DNA of 64,000 bases, taken from NCBI RefSeq assembly GCF_050003625.1, contig NC_134401.1, positions 91,180,852 through 91,244,851 of the forward strand. The letters are read 5' to 3'. Numbering within the stretch: the first letter of the stretch is position 1; each line of letters starts with the position of its first letter. A program made the position numbers and the translations under genes. Positions 1 through 12,139 of this stretch are shown one piece after another. Below the pieces are notes generated by a model. It did not search any database. It was not told the origin of the DNA and saw only the letters and a list, made by a program, of their open reading frames with translations. Origin of the DNA: Haematobia irritans (taxonomy: Eukaryota > Arthropoda > Insecta > Diptera > Muscidae).

Positions 1-742
1 TAGTAAATTTTAAATACTTTGGGGACTTTGTTACGGACTTTTGAAGACATTAATTTTATATAAAGAATTTGATAAAAACGCACTCTACGCTCAAGACCTC
101 ATCACCTTTTCCTATCCCTTTTGCTAGCTTTGAGCCACTGTTCAAAAGTCGCGACTCAAATATCATTGAAGTTTTTTTGTTTTTGTGCGCCGAACATTGA
201 ATCATTTCTGGTCTTGAGAGTTAACAAAAACAATAACTGATGAAGTGGAAAAATTCTCTGGTCAAAGAACAAATTGGAAATGAATGGCTTTCATTTTAAG
301 CAAAAAATTATGAAGAAGAGCAGAGTGTTTTTTTTTTTGCTATACAAGGATTTTGGTCAGACTCGGCTATATGGAACTGTTTTAAGTTGCATGGGGATTT
401 GCCCCTCGAACTGCTTTCTCATAGGTCCATTTCAATTGGCTGGGTTTTTTTTTCTTTTTGCATCGTATTTGGTTTTTGGTGAATGAAGCAAAAGGAAATG
501 CTATCATCAACAGCTGAGCAAATTATTATTGAAGAGGCCGACTAATTGACATGAAGAGAAAATAATTATCGTAGGTAATTGAATTGCTGTTCAAACAGAA
601 AAAGAAATTAAGCAGTTTTTCTTGCAAAAATCAAAAAGGAAAGCCCAGGAATAATAACGAAAAAAAAAACTAATAATAATAATGAAATCCGATAAGGGGA
701 GTCCTAAAGTTGACTGGGGTCGATTATATTATACTCCGTACC
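1..742. other. unassigned AT-rich sequence
   Basis: I see no recognisable gene, RNA or repeat here. The only long open frame (274-486) is rich in Phe and Leu from T-runs, has no motif, and looks like chance. The boundary on the right is the first clean unit of the 29-bp minisatellite. Confidence 0.5.
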
Positions 743-2112
743 ATTTTCTATAGAAATAAAATTTTGACAAAATTTTCTATAGAAATAAAATTTTGACAAA
801 ATTTTCTATAGAAATAAATTTTTGACAAAATTTTCTATACAAATAAAATTTAGACAAAATTTTCAACAGAAATAAAATTTTGACAAAATTTTCTTTAAAA
901 ATACGATTTTGGCAAAATTTTCATTGAAATAAAAGTTTGAAAAAAATTTTCTATAGAAATAAAATGTTGACAAAATATTATATTGAAATAAAATTTTTAC
1001 AAAATTTTCTGCAGAAATAAAATGTTGACAAAAATTTCCGATAGAAATAACGTTTTGACAAAATTTTCTATAGAAATAACATTTTGACAAAATTTTCAAT
1101 ATAAATAAACTTTTGACAACATTTTCAATAGAAATAAAATTTTGACAAAATAGAAATAAAATGTTGACAAAATTATCTGTAGTAAAAAATTTACTAAATT
1201 TTCTATAGAAATAAATAAGATGTTGACAACATTTTCTATAGATATAAAATATTATTGTTGTTTTTGATTTCAGCTTAAAACCATGCATTGACCAAACTAT
1301 AAGTGTAGCTTAACCAACAGAGGAAAAATAGGCTTGTCAAAAATTTTTTTCAAATTTTATATAAAAATAAAATTTTGATTAACTTTCTATTGAAATCAAA
1401 TGTTGACAAAATTTTCTATAGAAATGAAATTTTGACAAAATTTTCTATAGAAATGAAATTTTGACAAAATTTTCTATAGAAAAAATTTTTTGATAAAATT
1501 TTCTATAGAAATAAAATGTTGATAAAATTTTGTATAGAAGAAAATTTTTGACAAAATTTTCTATAGAAACAAAACAACACAAAATTTTATATAAAAATAA
1601 AATTTTGAATAAACTTTCTATTGAAATAAAATTTTGACCAAATTTTCTATAGAAATAAAATTTTGACTAAATTTTCTATTGAAATAAAATTTTGAAAAAA
1701 ATTTCTATAGAAAAAAAATTTTGACAAAATCTTCTATTTCTATAGAAGATTGACAAAATGTTCTATAGAAATAAAATGTTGACAACATTTTCTATAGAAT
1801 TAAAATTTTGACAAAATTTTAATTAGAAATAAAATTTTGGCAAAATTTTCATGGAAATAAAAGTTTGAAAAAAATTTCTATAGAAATAAAAAGTTGACAA
1901 AATATTCTATTGAAATAAAATTTTTACAAAATTTTCTATAGAAATAAAATTTTGAAAAATTTTCATATTGAAATAAAATTTTGACAACATTTTCTATAGA
2001 AATAAAATTTTGAGAAAATTTTCTATAGATATAAAATTTTGACAAAATTTTCGATAGAAATAAAATTTTGACAAAATTTTCGATAGAAATAAAATGTTGA
2101 CAAAATTTTCAG
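743..2112 (+). repeat. 29-bp minisatellite array 1
   Basis: A degenerate tandem array with a 29-bp unit: ttttctatagaaat followed by aaaattttgacaaaa. Single-base changes are common and a few units are shortened. About 80 bp of non-repeat sequence interrupts it near 1255-1335. Minus-strand open frames across it (863-1288) are translations of the repeat. The same unit, in the other orientation, forms the 4.6-kb array at 25.3-29.9 kb, and short tracts lie inside X elements. No X ends flank this array, so it stands alone. Confidence 0.92.
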
Positions 2113-2365
2113 TATTAATTCAATATCAATAAAATTTAGTTTTAGGTCATACTATCAAAGTCCATTGTCGGTAAGCTCTCCCTTTTTGTAGAAGTGGTAA
2201 CATTCTGTTGTTGGTGCAATCTAAATATACTTAAAACCTTCATTGAAGAAAAATACTGTTTTTCATATATTTGGGTGTAAAAATTATATGTTTGGAACTG
2301 AAATTTTTTAACACATCATTTTTAAGTGCAAACATATAATGTTCATAAACTAGCATAACATGTAT

Positions 2366-2523
<158 letters not shown>

Positions 2524-2624
2524 CCATATTATGTTTGGGACATAACATTTTGGTAAATATAATATGTTTGGATGCAAACATATATTAATTTAGAAGTAGC
2601 CTATAAACATATATGTGTTTTTGA

Positions 2625-2960
2625 GAGCCACCGTGGTGCAATGGTTAGTATGCCCGCCTTGCATGCACAATGCCGTGGGTTCGATTCCTGCTTCGACCGA
2701 ACACCAAAAACTTTTTCGTCGGTGGATTATCGCACCTCAGTAATGCTGGTGACATTTCTGAGTGTTTCATAGCTTCTCTAAGTGGTTTCACTGCAATGTG
2801 GAACGCCGTTCGGACTCGGCTATAAAAAGGAGGTCCCTTGTCATTGAGCTTAACATGTAATCGGGCAGCACTCAGGGATAAGAGTTCACCACTGTGGTAT
2901 CACAGTGGACTGAATAGTCTAAGCGAGCCTGATACATCGGGCTGCCACCTAACCTAACCT
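2625..2960 (+). mobile_element. tRNA-derived SINE copy 1 with 12-bp TSD
   Basis: A near full-length SINE. It has a tRNA-like head (gagccaccgtggtgcaatgg, B box ggttcgattcc), a body with ggactcggctataaaaagg, and a 3' end tgaatagtctaag...gggctgccacctaacctaacct. It is flanked by the 12-bp direct repeat atatatgtgttt at 2609-2620 and 2961-2972. That word occurs once in empty H copies, so this is a clean insertion into family H. A few bases (ttga) lie between the left repeat and the SINE head. Confidence 0.9.
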
Positions 2961-3294
2961 ATATATGTGTTTAGAAAGAGATACCTACACCCTCAAAAAA
3001 AATCGCTTCTTTAACATATGTTCCAAACATATTTTGCAGGAAGCACATATATTATTGGATACTACCGAAACATTAATATGTTTGTTTTATGTCAACATAT
3101 TATATGTTTGGAAGCATTTTGAGCCCAAAAAATATATGCTTGGAAGAATTTTTCCCAAAGACGATTGTGCTCATTGCCTAACATACTCGTAATTTGACTT
3201 CCACGAAATATTTTAGTTCTTGGCACCTTTTTCTGTAATACAAATAATGTTGAAGAAATTATTCACTTTTATAAATTTTTAAATTTTACCTTTC

Positions 3295-3364
3295 GCCTGC
3301 ACGGAGAATCGAACCGAGGACCATACAGTTTGTAAGCCAACACACTACCACTGGGCTACGTAGC
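3295..3364 (-). other. tRNA-like (Pol III promoter-like) segment in family H
   Basis: Read on the minus strand, tagcccagtggtagtgtg resembles an A box and D-arm, and ggttcgattct is close to the B box and T-arm consensus, with about 70 nt in total. The acceptor ends do not pair well, so it is not a functional tRNA gene. The matching segment in the H copy at ~20.94-20.98 kb keeps ggtccgctgttcgaatcccc. A tRNA-derived module therefore seems part of this element. Confidence 0.55.
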
Positions 3365-3479
3365 TGTTATAGTCACCAGTAGATAATTATCGTTATAAGT
3401 TACATTTATATAGCATAGTTTACAGCGCCCACGAGCCCATGCAAACATAACATTATTTAACAGAAACATACATTTGTTT

Positions 3480-3551
3480 GCCACGTGGAGCAGTGGTTAG
3501 CATGTCTGTCTTGCATGCAGAGGGTCGTGGGTTCAATCCCTGCTCCGACCG
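3480..3551 (+). other. SINE-head-like tRNA-related sequence
   Basis: The segment reads gtggagcagtggttagcatg...ttgcatgcag...gggttcaatccctgctccgacc, followed by a T-run. It closely parallels the head of the SINE family in this window (same ttgcatgca loop and gaccgaacac end) but lacks the SINE body and tail. It may be a truncated SINE or the tRNA-like ancestor of the head. Confidence 0.6.
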
Positions 3552-4837
3552 AACACTTTTTTTTTTTTTAATTTACACATTTATATTTATACTATATTAA
3601 ATTTTTATAATGAAACTTCGAAATATGGGTTATTAAAGATTTATAGTCAGTAGCAGTGCTTGATATAAACGAAATTGACTGATTTTTTGATAAAATATTA
3701 TTTTTTTATTGCAAAAATAACAATTTTGTAACAAAAAACTGTTTTTGGCACAAAACTTTAAAATTTGGATAGAATTTAAAAACTCTAACAAAAGAAGAAC
3801 GTGGAGTCGAGTAGAAACACACATAAATAATTTTATAATATAAACATAAATTTATTTAGGCGTGAACAGTTTTTTACTAGCATTTAACACCATCGCTCTA
3901 AAATGCCTTTTATTTTTCTTTAATAATTAATTTTAAAGAAAATAAATTTTTGAATTGTTTTAGTTGCAAAACTCGAACTTAATGCCCGCTTTTATATTTG
4001 AAGGTGTACGTCAACTCCTCGTGGACTTGTTTTTATAAATTTTACTATGTAATTTTTCACTATTTCCTCCTTATTTCATTTTACTGTCCCAACTCTAAAA
4101 AGAGCATAGTGCCCTTTCGTTATTTTTATGAAGACCCCTGATTTCTTTTAACGAACCAAGAAAAAAATTGTGCCCATAATGCCAAAATAATAAACGAAAC
4201 TCATGTCCACACTAAAATGCTGCTCTCAAGGCGAAAACATATGCTGTTTGTTTTTCAAATGTCTATTCTCTTGGTTCCGAATGTCTATTCTCTTTATTCA
4301 AATTAAATAATATTTAGACTTAAGCATATCAAATTTTTGGCCTTATCATAAATCAGTTTTCCGAAACAAAAGCGGTTTCACAGAAATTGTTCTCTTTTGA
4401 TTCTTTCGCTGTGTAATGTTGATATCTTTCGTCAACTCTCCCGGTTTCCATCTTTATTTCTTTCTCTATACTCTCTCTGTCGCTTTGAATAAAATATCAC
4501 AACATATGTATGTTTAGTCGAAATTTGTAAATTTATATATGTTTGCATTCACACGTATGATTTTTATGAAACATTCATGCCCCAAACATAATATATTCTA
4601 ACATATTAACATAGATGTCCCAAACATTTAGTGTTAGTTTAGGAACATTACATGTTTGCACTTAAATATATTGTGTTTTAAAATTGTGCCCGAAACACAT
4701 TTTGTTTATATCGGAACATATGAAAAACATATTTTTCTAAGAGTGTAGAGAGTATCCTGCAAGTAAAAGAATGGAAGTAACCAATTGGCGCCTTAAAAGA
4801 AATTTCATTATTTTTTTTTTCTGCCAGTGTATGCCTA

Positions 4838-6254
4838 CACCCAGAAAAAAGTGCCTTCGAAACTAAAGGAAAAAATGTCCATCAATTTAGTTTAGCCATT
4901 TTATTTCCATTAAGTTAAATTTTTGTGTGAAATAATAAAATTTACTTGTTTCAGTAAAAAAAATCCTAAATTGAAAGCAGATTAGAATAGTTCATTAACT
5001 AGAATAAGGCATGGAATTTTACTAATACTGTTTTCTTCGCTGGGTATAAGAATTTACTACTGAACAAGAACATTTTATTCACGGATAACAAAGCATTCAT
5101 AAAAATAAACAAAACCCGAACTAAAACCAAGTTTTCTCAAATTTAGTAAAATTTCTTATAAAACGATAATACTGACTTCCTTTATTATAGAAAGTTTATT
5201 ATACATACGAATAACACTTGGCATAGCAAAATATTTTAGTTCATTCGTACTAAGAAGTATTCAATCCTTTCAAAACTTAAGGAAACACACTTGTTAGAAT
5301 ATAGGAAATTTTCCTATATTTCTTTTATCTACCTGTAATCGATATGTTTGCGCGTGGCTTGTTTTGTTAGTTGGAATCGCGTTGTTATGGTATACGAAGA
5401 GATTGTTAAAAAAAAATAATATAGTAAAATAATATAATAAATAACAAATAAAATATTTGTTATTTTAAATTAGTGAGAAAATTTTTCGTTTTTTTTTCAA
5501 AATTATTGAACATAAATAACAAACAGTAAGTCTATCAATGTTCGTGATGGTGTATAAAGAAAGAAAACAGCAACAGAATAACAACCCCTTCATTCGTCTT
5601 CCTTTTGGAATCTTCAATTATCAGGTAACATTCATACAGTGACGCTAACCTTTTGTGAAAAAATTGGTTTATGATTTTTTTTTTTATTTGTAGGTATTGA
5701 AATTGTAAAAGGAGGACAAAATCGTTACGCAGCATCTTATTAAAAGTGAAAGGAACAAGAAAAGCATTACGTTTTACAGTTGGTAACTTTACATGGAAAT
5801 TGGAAATAGTGGAATAATAAACTGATATTTCAAGGCCAGTCGATGCTGTTAATCCTTAATAAATATATTTAATATATTAATAAAACATGTCTTTTATTGA
5901 AGAAAAAAATGCCTATATAAATAAATAAAACTGTATTTAAAAACGAAGGTAAGCAGTTCTAATTTTGAAGTAAAAGGTTTACCATAAATATGTAAGATTT
6001 GTCCAAATGAATGAAAAATTTTCAATAAAATCAATCCATATATGAATTCAATTCAGTTAAATTTTTTCATTCTGTAGTATAGTGGTACATAAATATAGGA
6101 AAATGTTAACTAATATATGGAATACATTCTACCTAATTTCTACGAAAATCACATCGTTCAAACAAATAAAAATGTCTTTGGCGCTATACGAAGTTCAACT
6201 TTCTTCACAATGAGTTCATTTTAACTTAAAGAAGTGGTCACTTTTTTCTGGGTG
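4838..6254. mobile_element. 1.4-kb TIR element (family T), TA target
   Basis: The ends are perfect 16-bp inverted repeats, cacccagaaaaaagtg at 4838-4853 and its reverse complement at 6239-6254. TA dinucleotides flank them at 4836-4837 and 6255-6256. The 1.38-kb interior is AT-rich with no convincing transposase frame. The structure fits a non-autonomous Tc1/mariner-type element, but the class is inferred from the TA flanks only. Confidence 0.8.
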
Positions 6255-6261
6255 TATGGTA

Positions 6262-6390
6262 AGACATAATATATTTGAACAATACAAACAATATTTTGTT
6301 TGGACCAATCCAAAAAATATATATGCTTGAAGCAGAATTTATTTGGGGAATATGTTACATAAGCGATTATTTTTTGAGGCTGTTGGAACA
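6262..6390 (+). mobile_element. family H 3'-end fragment
   Basis: It contains aaaatatatatgcttgaagcag, atatgttacataagcgatta and related words matching the last ~120 bp of the H copies at 6727 and 20563. It sits directly after the T element. Confidence 0.55.
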
Positions 6391-6726
6391 TTTCCAAATA
6401 AATTGTCGTTCTTAGTAAGGATCATAAAATAATAAATAAACTTCTTAAATAAAATAATAAAATTGTGCTTTCTAATGCTTAGAACTAAGTTCGTTTCTGC
6501 GAAAAACGAATATCTTCCTCTATCTCCATGAATATGGTCTCAAACCCAGGGATGTTGCCTTATTTATGCGAAGTAATATGCCTGCCTCTTTTTCCGTGCG
6601 AAAAACCCAGGGTGTATAAATATGTGCTTTAAAATTCTCAAAACAAATGTTTCGCATTTATTCCGCGCTAACGTTTTTTATATGGAATATAACCGTTTTT
6701 CGTGCGAAAACGTGATCTTTGTACTA

Positions 6727-7660
6727 CACGGATGAAAAAGACTGTTTTTCATATGTTTGGCTATAAACATTATATGTTTGGAACACAAATTTTTAAACAC
6801 AATATTTTTGAGTGCAAGCATATAATGTTCATAAACTAGCATAACATGTTTGGGACATATATGTTAATATGTTAGAACATATTATGTTTGGGACATAAAA
6901 TGTTTGTAAATATAATATGCTTGGATGCAAACATATATTAATTTAGAAATAGCCTATAAACATATATGTGTTTAGTAGCTTGGAGCGCTATTTAACAGGG
7001 AGCGATATTGAATTAAGTTGGTGGTTGTTGCTTGTTATTACAAAATTAACATTTTATTTTTCCTTGGGCAATTGATCAGCTACTTCTTTGATCCTTACAA
7101 ACTGTGTGGTCCGCTGTTCATAAAATTGAATAATTTCTTCTACAATGTTTGCATTACAGAAAAATGTGCTAAGAACCAAAAAAATCTCGTGAAAGTGAGA
7201 AAGATGTGAGGGAATATACAATTAGGCAGAAACAAAATTTTGAGCATTCAGGTCGAAAACCTGTGTTGTTAGCACCTATATTACCTGTTTATTTTCATAA
7301 TTCATTATGATTGTAAATATATAAATAAATAAATAAAATTTTGAGCACACTATTGTTTGTGACAATTTTTTTTTAAGCATATAATATTTTTGGGTGCAAA
7401 ATGCTTCCAAACATATTATATGTTCACATAATAACATTGTTTTTTGGAAGACAACATTATTGAATTTGGATGCAAAAATACAAAATGTTTGGAACTTAGA
7501 CTACCCAAAAATATATTGTTTAGACCAATATGATTTCAAACATATTATATATTGGAAGAGATCAAACATATAAATGTTTGGGCAATAGCCAAAAATGTAT
7601 ATGCTTGAAGCAAAATATGTTTGGGAGTATATGTTACAGAAGCGATTTTTTGTGAGCGTG
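6727..7660 (+). mobile_element. family H element, 934-bp copy
   Basis: The copy begins cacggatgaaaaagactg and ends gcgattttttgtgagcgtg, with TA at 6725-6726 and 7661-7662. The two ends are only imperfect inverted repeats (tacacgg / tacacgc). It is nearly identical to the 20563 copy except for a ~44-bp deletion at 7116-7117, which removed the T-arm-like half of the tRNA-like segment. The interior is made of variations on catatatgtttgg. The open frame at 7018-7209 is a by-product. Confidence 0.88.
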
Positions 7661-7774
7661 TAGACTTAGGGAACAATGTCTTTCGTAATAACCATAAAAA
7701 TTTGATCAAAAACAACAAAATAAGATTTTTTATTTAGTCAAATTTTCTTCATATTATGGAAGATTATTTTGGCT

Positions 7775-7990
7775 CGAGTGGCACTGTAATCTCCTATACT
7801 TAAGAATTCCAACCGAGTTATCGATTTATATGGGGTCAGTTTGAAGACTTGTCTGCAGCAAAAAATGAATGTGTGCAAAATTTCAGCCCCATAGGTTCAT
7901 TATTAAAGGCTGTAGCGTGATTACCACAAACAGACGGACATGGTTAGTTCGTCTTAAAATTTCACTGCCTATCCCATAGCGATGGGCATA
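7775..7990 (+). repeat. decayed X/Y-like repeat fragment
   Basis: It contains ggctcgagtggca, gatttatatggggtcagtttg and ttaccacaaacagacggacatgg, which are familiar X/Y words in the right order but with large deletions. Confidence 0.5.
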
Positions 7991-8184
7991 AAATGGCAAA
8001 TATCTACATTATTGCACCACTAAAATAATCTGTCTAAATCCTCTTGTAAGATCATCTATCCAGTGTGGTCAGTAAATATAGGACGAATATTCGCCTGAGA
8101 ACTTTAAAGCATTATCCCCAAAATATTGACACTGGCAAAACATTTAAGAAAACAGAGAAGAGAAACGAACCAAAGTTGGCTTAC

Positions 8185-8339
8185 CTGAGCTCCTCCCCAA
8201 TATACAGCAATGTCTTGTGCGTTATAAGAATTAAAATCAACATTAAACAAAAGCCCCCTTAACAAATACTTAAGTTTTCTTTTTCGATTCTCCTGGCCTT
8301 TGAAGGCCACAGTGGTAGTGTCTTTGTTACATTTTAAGG
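8185..8339 (-). CDS. candidate internal exon (155 nt) of an unknown host gene
   Basis: On the minus strand a T-rich acceptor, ttttattttgtttttaag, is followed by a 155-nt open stretch and the donor CAG|gtaagcc. Only one frame is open: two leading bases, then 51 codons. The peptide begins LKCNKDTTTVAFKGQENRKR and ends DFNSYNAQDIAVYWGGAQ. Its composition is mixed, unlike the Phe/Ile-rich frames that AT repeats give here. I do not recognise the family. The surrounding 8.0-8.9 kb shows no repeat I know. A chance pairing of splice-like sites remains possible. Confidence 0.4.
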
Positions 8340-8344
8340 CTTAA

Positions 8345-9200
8345 AAACAAAATAAAACGATAATATCCTTTTAGTTTCCTTACGTAAAGCGTGTACTTAA
8401 GCTGTATCTACAAATCAACACTTTTAAGCAGACTTTTCATTTCTCTTGATACAATAGTTCGTTATTGTCAGGGCTGTCCTTTAAACGTTCTACTTCTCAG
8501 TTAGTTGCAATGTTCTCAACCCTTCTCACTTTGGGATGAGAGGTGGTGGAGAAGAACCAAGAAACTTTTCCTTCTGTGAAATCTATGTCTTAGGATAAGA
8601 TGTTTATTTTACGACGACAGCAGACAAAGTATTTGTAAAAATAGTGTTGAAAATTGTTCTCGCAGAAATAACAACACCGCTGAGAAAAGGCAAACAAATG
8701 CTTGCAAAAGGAAAGTTTATTTGGTTTAGCTTTTTATATTTCGGAAGGATTTGCCTGGCAAAGTAGGTGAAGGCAAGAAGATGACTTTAGACGAGAAGGG
8801 GTTTTGATTCTTTTTTCATGGAAGTTGTTACAAAACGTTCAACAATAGATTAAACAATAAGTTATGACATGAAATGTTGAAAAGTAAAGTACATTTTCAT
8901 AAATTACAGCAACATCATAAATTCTCAAAATGCAGAGAAGAAACTAAAAACAAAAGTTTGCTGCATTGAATGATTTGGACCTTCACTTACGGATTTTGGG
9001 ATTGCTTTCTAGCCAAAGATGCTGCTTCTGCAGAATCCTCAAAATTTATTTTATCCTATATTTGAAAGTTTTTATCTTTAAGCCAAAGATTCCGTATCTC
9101 ATTTATTGTAATGATACACTCAGAAAAATAATTCTACTTCAGTTCATGGAAACTATTATGCTCTACATAAACTTCTTCTAATATTTCGAAGTTTGCTTCT
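8345..9200. other. low-repeat AT-rich sequence
   Basis: I see no gene here. Around 8960-9180 words such as agccaaagatgctgcttct and tttaagccaaagattc resemble family V (compare 52.4-53.0 kb). The remainder is unassigned. Confidence 0.4.
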
Positions 9201-9356
9201 ATGTGGAACGCCGTTCGAACTCGGCTAGAAAAAGGAGGTCCCTTGTCATTGTGCTTAACATAGAATCGGGCAGCACTCATTGATAAGAGAGAAGTTCACC
9301 ACTGTAGTATCACAATGGACTGAATAGTCTAGGTGAGCGTATCGGGCTGAAGAGAA
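9201..9356 (+). mobile_element. SINE fragment (3' half)
   Basis: It matches the SINE body from atgtggaacgccgttcg through gactgaatagtctagg and stops before the AACCT tail. It is truncated at both ends. Confidence 0.8.
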
Positions 9357-9808
9357 CACATGCTTATCAAATACCAACGAGTACTTATCCGAAACAATAT
9401 GTGCAAACACATTTTTGCAATTTCAAATCGATTTTTATACAATAAAACATATATTGACATAAAGTGAGAGATTATGGAACCAACATTTTAGTACATGCAA
9501 TTTACACAATACTAAGTGCAAATTTCTTTAAAATAATGACATTTTAATTAAGAGAAAGTTAATAAGCTTTGCTCCAAAATTTTGTTTCATTAAATTTTGA
9601 ATACAAATTTTGGAAATTACGTCCCTCTGTTAAAGTTGTAGGTCTTTGAAATAAAGCAAATTTTCCCTAAAGTAAAGAAAAACATTTTCAATTTAATGAA
9701 ATCGTCTTTAAATCAACTGTTATTGAATCTTTAGATATAAGATTAAAAAGCTTCAAATATAGGCTAGGACTTATTTTAAGGATTTGCATATTTGGATTAA
9801 CGTCCCAG

Positions 9809-9950
9809 CAAAAAAACCGTCGCCAAAAAAAGTAGATAAAAGATTTGTTTTGGATCCGGTAGTGGTGCTAAATTGGCGCAGAAGCGATCAATTGAACATG
9901 GGCTTGTCATAGGACTTATGTTCACTATTTCCACGGAAAATATGAAATGA
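9809..9950 (+). repeat. family W repeat fragment
   Basis: It starts cccagcaaaaaaaccgtcgcc and includes ttggatccggtagtggtgc, gcgcagaagcgat and gggcttgtcatagga. These words recur at 13.97, 15.3, 17.4-17.6 and 39.05-39.26 kb. Confidence 0.65.
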
Positions 9951-9955
9951 GTTAT

Positions 9956-11240
9956 AAACAAATATATACGGCCGTAAGTTCGGCTAGGCCGAAGCTTATG
10001 TACCCTCCACCATGGATTGCGTAGAAACTTCTAATGAAGACTATTTCACAAAATTTTTTATAGAAATAAAATTTTGACAAAATAAAATTTTGACAGCATT
10101 TTCTATAGCAGTAAAATTTGGACAAAATTTTCTATAGAAATAAAATTTTGACAAAATTTTTTATAGAAAGAAAATTTTGACAAAATTTTCCATAGCAACA
10201 AAATTTTGACACAATTTTCTATAGAAATAAAATTTTGACAAAATTTTCTATAGAAATAAAATTTTTACAAAATTTTCTATAGAAATAAAATTTTGGTAGA
10301 TTATTTTTGGATCGAGTGGCAACCATGATTATGAACCGATATGGACCAATTTTTGTGTGATTGGGGGCTATATATAACTATAGACCGATATGGACCAATT
10401 TTGGCATGGTTATTAGCGGCCATATACTAATACCACGTACCAAATTTCAACCGGATCGGATGAATTTTGCTCCTTCAAAAGGCTCCGGAGGACAAATCTG
10501 GGGATCGGTTTATATGGGGGCTTATATAATTATGGACCGATATGGACCAATTCTTGCATGGTTGTTAGAGACCACATACTTAAACCATGTACCAAATTTC
10601 AGCCGGATCGGATGAAATTTGCTTCTCTTAGAGGCTCCGCAAGCCAAATCGGGGGATCGGTTTATATGGGGGCTATATATAATTATGGACCGATGTAGAC
10701 CGATTTTTGCATGTTTGTTAAGGACCGTATACTAGCACCATGTACCAAATTTCAACAGGATCGGATGAATTGTGCTCCTCCACGAGGCTCCACATCGGTT
10801 TATATAGGGGCTATATATAATTATGGACCGATTTGGACCAATTTTTGCATGGTTGTGAGAGACCATATACAAACACCATGTTCAAAATTTCATCCGGATC
10901 GGATGAATTGTGCTCCTCCACGAAGCTCCACAAGCCAAATCTGAACGTCGGTTTATATGGGGGCTATACGTAAAGGTGGTCCGATATGGCCCATTGTCAA
11001 TACCATCCGACCTACATGAATAACAACTACTTTTGCCAAGTTTCAAGTCGATAGCTTGTTTCATTCGGAAGTTAGCGTGATTTCAACAGACGGGCGGACG
11101 GACATGTTTAGATGGACTCAGAATTTCACCACGACCCAGAATATATATACTTTATGGGGTCTTAGAGCAATATTTCGATGTGTTACAAACGGAATGACAA
11201 AGTTAATATACCCCCCATCTTATGGTGGAGGGTATAAAAA
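9956..11240 (+). mobile_element. family X element copy 1
   Basis: The element runs from acaaatatatacggccgtaag to tatggtggagggtataaaaa. It consists of a 5' block with a subterminal taccctccaccatgg, a short 29-bp minisatellite tract (10045-10296), several ~153-bp modules (gatcggtttatatgggggc...), a gacggacgg stretch, and a 3' block containing cccagaatatatatacttta. The inverted words taccctccaccat and atggtggagggta lie near opposite ends. Open frames of 77-87 codons inside are translations of the modules. I know of no coding function. Confidence 0.85.
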
Positions 11241-11419
11241 TAGAATTTCCTTTAAAATTTATATAAAGAACATCTTTGAGAGGACATTTTTAGAAGTGCT
11301 TTTAAAGTTGTGCCTTTAGGACAACTTCCAATTTTTTTTTTGCTGATTTTTTTTTTGGAATTAAGAAAACCTTTTTACTTTAAAGTATATTTTATAATTT
11401 GGATTTTTAAATTGGTAAT

Positions 11420-11596
11420 TGTTTGTACATGAATAGCTTCATTAACAATCGCAAAAGGAATGAAAATACGATGAATGACGTCGGTATCCTAATTTTAATT
11501 TTATTGATTTTAGATTTAAAGCCACAAAGTTCCATACAAAATGTCTTTGTTTTAAAGAAGCGGAATCTTTGGCTTGGAATCAATACCAAATACTAT
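11420..11596 (-). repeat. family V fragment
   Basis: It carries gcttcattaacaatcgcaaaa and ttggcttggaatcaatacc, similar to the V repeats at 45.2-46.1 and 52.4-53.0 kb. A SINE fragment follows it. Confidence 0.4.
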
Positions 11597-11888
11597 TCGA
11601 TTCCTGCGTCGACCGAACACCAAAAAAGTTTTTCAGCGGTGGATTATCCCACCTCAGTAATGCTGGTGACATTTCTGAGGATTTCAAAGCTTCTTTAAGT
11701 GGTTTCACTGCAATGTGGAACGCCGTTCGGACTCGGCTATAAAAAAGGAGGTCCCTTGTCATTGAGCTTAACATGGAATCGGGCAGCTCTCAGTGATAAG
11801 AGAGAAGTTCACCAGTGTGGTATCACAATGGACTGAATAGTCTAGGTGAGCCTGATACATCGGGCTGTCACCTAACCTAACCTAACCT
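11597..11888 (+). mobile_element. SINE copy, 5'-truncated
   Basis: It begins within the B-box region (gattcctgcgtcgaccgaac) and continues through the body to acctaacctaaccta. The first ~60 bp, including the A box, are missing, so it is probably not transcribable by Pol III. Confidence 0.88.
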
Positions 11889-12125
11889 ATATGCCAGCTA
11901 TATCTAAATCTGAACTGATTTTATCCCAAATCCCAATAGCGATTGTCTTTGTCGCAGAAAAATGCCCTAAGCCAAATTTGAGGGCGATCGGATTTAAACC
12001 GCAACCTGTACATTGCACACAAAAATACATGAACAGACAGACAGACGGACCGACGGACTGACAGACGGACATAGCTCAATCGACCCAGAAATCAATTGTA
12101 AGAAGATCGGTATACTAAACCATGG
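11889..12125 (+). repeat. family Y 3' part
   Basis: It contains agctatatctaaatctgaact, a run of cagacagacagacggac and a ctcaatcgacccagaaatcaat block. The order matches the 3' end of the Y copy at 47.8-49.5 kb. Confidence 0.7.
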
Positions 12126-12139
12126 GTCTCTGACTTTTC

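Larger units (their letters stand above)
2988..4745 (-). mobile_element. family H element, long reverse copy
   Basis: The ends are TA-cacc at 2986-2989 and gtg-TA at 4743-4747. Both flanks are the reverse complement of the two ends of the H copies at 6.7 and 20.6 kb: the aaatcgcttct... end on the left and gaacatatgaaaaacatat on the right. At 1758 bp it is longer than the other copies (934 and 975 bp), with a ~1.3-kb interior holding two tRNA-like segments. No transposase frame is visible, so it is non-autonomous or decayed. Confidence 0.75.

Noticed and set aside
863..1288. 141-codon minus-strand open frame rich in Phe, Tyr, Ile and Lys
   Set aside because: It is a translation of the 29-bp minisatellite. 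The same peptide words appear in every array in any open frame.
743..2112. 29-bp arrays as a CRISPR array
   Set aside because: Direct tandem units without unique spacers in an insect genome; this is a minisatellite.
9956..11240. Family X as a Helitron
   Set aside because: It starts with ACAAG and ends with TATAAAAA, so neither the 5' TC nor the 3' CTRR with hairpin is present in either orientation.
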